A stretch of 64,000 nt of DNA from Candidatus Scybalocola faecigallinarum (GTDB taxonomy: Bacteria > Bacillota > Clostridia > Lachnospirales > Lachnospiraceae). The notes beneath the pieces were generated by a model that saw nothing but the letters and a program-made list of their open reading frames with translations, made no database searches and was not told the DNA's origin. The position numbers were made by a program, and so were the translations under genes. The stretch covers positions 37,445-101,444 of the forward strand of contig DVIT01000016.1 in NCBI GenBank assembly GCA_018711005.1, written 5' to 3'. Shown piece by piece: positions 62,381 through 64,000 of the stretch; position 1 is the first letter of the stretch, and every line of letters starts with the position of its first letter.

Positions 62381-63817
62381 TTAAGCTGTCCGGGCTGTCA
62401 GAGAGGATTCTTTTACCGTGTCTGTGTTCTTTAAAAATCGGATGGTATCATAAATATCCTGTTCCGTTGTTTCCGGATGGATGGTACACATGCGCAAAAC
62501 TTTTTTTCCGCAAAGCTCTGTGGTGAAAATCTGGGCAAATCCGCTTTGGGTGATTTCCCTTGCAATATTCTGATTGATCCGGTCCAGTTCCCGGGGAGAC
62601 AGCTGTCTGTGGGAAATATAGCGGAAATTAATGATTCCCAACTGGGCGGGAGAGACGATCTCCCAGTCCGGAGACTGGCTGATGAGCCTTTGGGCAAGCT
62701 GAGCAAGGGCACAGCCGTGATCGATGATTTTTTCCATGGCATCAGTTCCCATAGCCTGCAAGGTGAGCCACAGCTTTAAGCTGCGGGCGGGACGTGTCAG
62801 TTCCGGTCCCAGATCCCAAAACTCGACGCTGTCGGCAGAGGATTGGGCATCTTTTAAGTATTCCGGATGGGCAGAAAAGCTGTGAACCAGACAGGACTGG
62901 TCCCGTACCAGGACAACACTGCACCCGTAGGTCTGCAGAAGCCATTTGTGGGCATCCCAGCTTAAACTGTCTGAAAGGCTGATCCCGGATAAATTTTTTC
63001 TGTACTGGTCAGACAGCAGGGCCGAAGCGCCATAGGCACCGTCCACATGCATCCACAGATCATATTCCCGACAAAGGGCAGCAATCTGGGGCAGAGGGTC
63101 AACGCTGCCGGTATTGGTGGTGCCGGCAGAGGCAATTACGGCAAAAGGCTTTTTGTGAGCGTTTATATCCTTAATAATGGCCGCTTTCAGGACAGAAATA
63201 TCCATGGCAAATAAAGCATCGGAAGGGATTACCCGGATCTGGTCTTTGGAAAATCCGATAATGTGCAGGCCCTTGACAACAGAAGAATGTGTTTGGTCAG
63301 AAACATAAACCATACCTTTACTGTATTCCTCATGAGATAATTTTGCATCTCTTGCGGCAGTTAGCGCTGTAAGATTAGCTATGGAACCGCCTGAAACAAA
63401 CAGACCGCCGCTTTCCTTCGGGAATCCGGCAAGGCCGCACATCCATCGGATCAGTTTTTTCTCAATAAGATTCGCTGCAGGGGCATTTACCGTACAGCTG
63501 GCGTGAGGATTCCAGGCATTGGTCATAATATCGCCCATCCAGGAAAGAAGGGATGCTGTAGAGGGCACACAGGCGAAGCTGCGGGGATGCTGCCCTAAAA
63601 GTGTGGAAGCGTACACTTTCTCAAGCATTTCTTTATACACATCTTTTAAGGGTCTGCCTTTATGAGGGATTGACTGGTCATTTAGCCCGGCAAGACATTC
63701 TTTGCCGGCAGGACGGAACACAGGGCCGCTTTCCATATGGTTATAAAAATCAACAGTGGATGATATAAAATCCTTCATCAGAATACCGACTTCTTTGTTT
63801 TGTTCTTTTGTTTTCAT
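62381..63817 (-). CDS. PLP-dependent group II decarboxylase, close to gut tryptophan/aromatic amino acid decarboxylases
   Basis: 478 residues. PLP-binding Lys is K291 in SWDAHKWLLQTYG, preceded by MHVDGAYGASALLS and SAGTTNTGSVDPLP. The pattern fits the aromatic amino acid decarboxylase / tyrosine-tryptophan decarboxylase group; from memory it is very like the enzyme of Ruminococcus gnavus that makes tryptamine. The substrate cannot be decided from sequence alone (Trp, Phe, Tyr or DABA). No clear ribosome binding site was seen before the ATG at 63817; MKDFIS, 13 codons later, is another candidate. The upstream region has a large attenuator-like structure. Confidence 0.85.
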   Translation of the reverse strand: MKTKEQNKEVGILMKDFISSTVDFYNHMESGPVFRPAGKECLAGLNDQSIPHKGRPLKDVYKEMLEKVYASTLLGQHPRSFACVPSTASLLSWMGDIMTNAWNPHASCTVNAPAANLIEKKLIRWMCGLAGFPKESGGLFVSGGSIANLTALTAARDAKLSHEEYSKGMVYVSDQTHSSVVKGLHIIGFSKDQIRVIPSDALFAMDISVLKAAIIKDINAHKKPFAVIASAGTTNTGSVDPLPQIAALCREYDLWMHVDGAYGASALLSDQYRKNLSGISLSDSLSWDAHKWLLQTYGCSVVLVRDQSCLVHSFSAHPEYLKDAQSSADSVEFWDLGPELTRPARSLKLWLTLQAMGTDAMEKIIDHGCALAQLAQRLISQSPDWEIVSPAQLGIINFRYISHRQLSPRELDRINQNIAREITQSGFAQIFTTELCGKKVLRMCTIHPETTEQDIYDTIRFLKNTDTVKESSLTARTA

Positions 63818-63849
63818 TAATACAGCTCTGACGATTAAAATTAATTATT

Positions 63850-63940
63850 AAAAAAACCCCCCTTTTTTCAGGGATTTGCGAGATAATAAAAATAGGAAAA
63901 AAAGTTTTTCTTCGCAAGCCCAAAAGAAGGGAGGTTTTTC
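63850..63940 (-). terminator. Large two-layer hairpin upstream of the decarboxylase gene
   Basis: In minus-strand order, an outer stem (AAAAACCTCCCTT with AAGGGGGGTTTTT, one G-T) encloses an inner stem (GGGCTTGCGA with TCGCAAATCCC). A TTTTTTT tract follows. It may end the transcript of a gene beyond the window or act as an attenuator for the decarboxylase. Outer and inner stems could not be tested for alternatives. Confidence 0.6.
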
Positions 63941-64000
63941 CAGCAAAAACAAAAGAGAAAATCACAAGAAAAGAAACGAGGGAACACCTGGCCCAGTTTA

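Overview
The window looks like a chromosome segment of a gut-type Lachnospiraceae (Bacillota, Clostridia; Blautia-like). This rests on AGGAGG ribosome binding sites, a T-box leader on leuS, the DUF5685/J-domain gene pair, GPH-type sugar symporters and a gut-type aromatic amino acid decarboxylase. No rRNA, tRNA, CRISPR array, IS element or prophage was recognised. Family names come from memory of motifs; no search was run.

Layout. 1-6.4 kb: end of a transglutaminase-like membrane protein, an LVIVD protein (minus), DegV, an M3 oligopeptidase and a SEC-C protein (minus). 6.5-11.1 kb: a small DUF3006 gene (minus), then a five-gene plus-strand operon (Gfo/Idh/MocA oxidoreductase, DUF5685, J-domain protein, membrane protein, PHP phosphoesterase) with an 18-bp perfect inverted repeat on its promoter. 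11.2-15.1 kb (minus): iron alcohol dehydrogenase, then tyrA-aroA. 15.3-20.7 kb: EF-G-like GTPase, deoD-deoB and two small unknown genes. 20.7-27.6 kb: AraC regulator facing a GH5 - GPH symporter - GH78 rhamnosidase operon. 27.5-30.4 kb: T-box and leuS.

30.5-52.2 kb is the unusual part: about 16 collinear, closely packed genes. The first half encodes a large protein with an NTPase-like N-terminus, a divergent Hsp70/actin-fold ATPase, a long coiled coil, a zinc-ribbon protein, a small four-helix membrane protein, a third coiled-coil protein, two paralogous small helical proteins with ESCRT-III-like layout, and a Vps4-like AAA ATPase with a short N-terminal helical (MIT-like) domain. The second half encodes six intracellular proteins that begin with a C-lobe-only, catalytically dead kinase domain. 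Five of them carry DUF285/BspA-type repeats (49 units of about 26 residues) and one carries a short LRR_5-like segment plus a zinc ribbon. A degenerate AAA protein sits among them. I propose that this is one system: an ESCRT-III/Vps4-like membrane-remodelling or disassembly machine with an Hsp70-like ATPase, coupled to a diversifying set of pseudokinase-repeat receptors or scaffolds. Function is unknown; roles in phage defence, stress response or envelope remodelling are inference.

52.2-64 kb: a putative lipoprotein, an AAA/PD-(D/E)XK protein, MATE exporter plus AraC regulator, a broken phosphotransferase gene, a second MATE exporter, a flavin/ferredoxin protein, a zinc-type macrodomain hydrolase, a broken acyltransferase gene, and a PLP decarboxylase (minus) close to gut tryptophan decarboxylases. 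A large attenuator- or terminator-like structure lies upstream of the decarboxylase.
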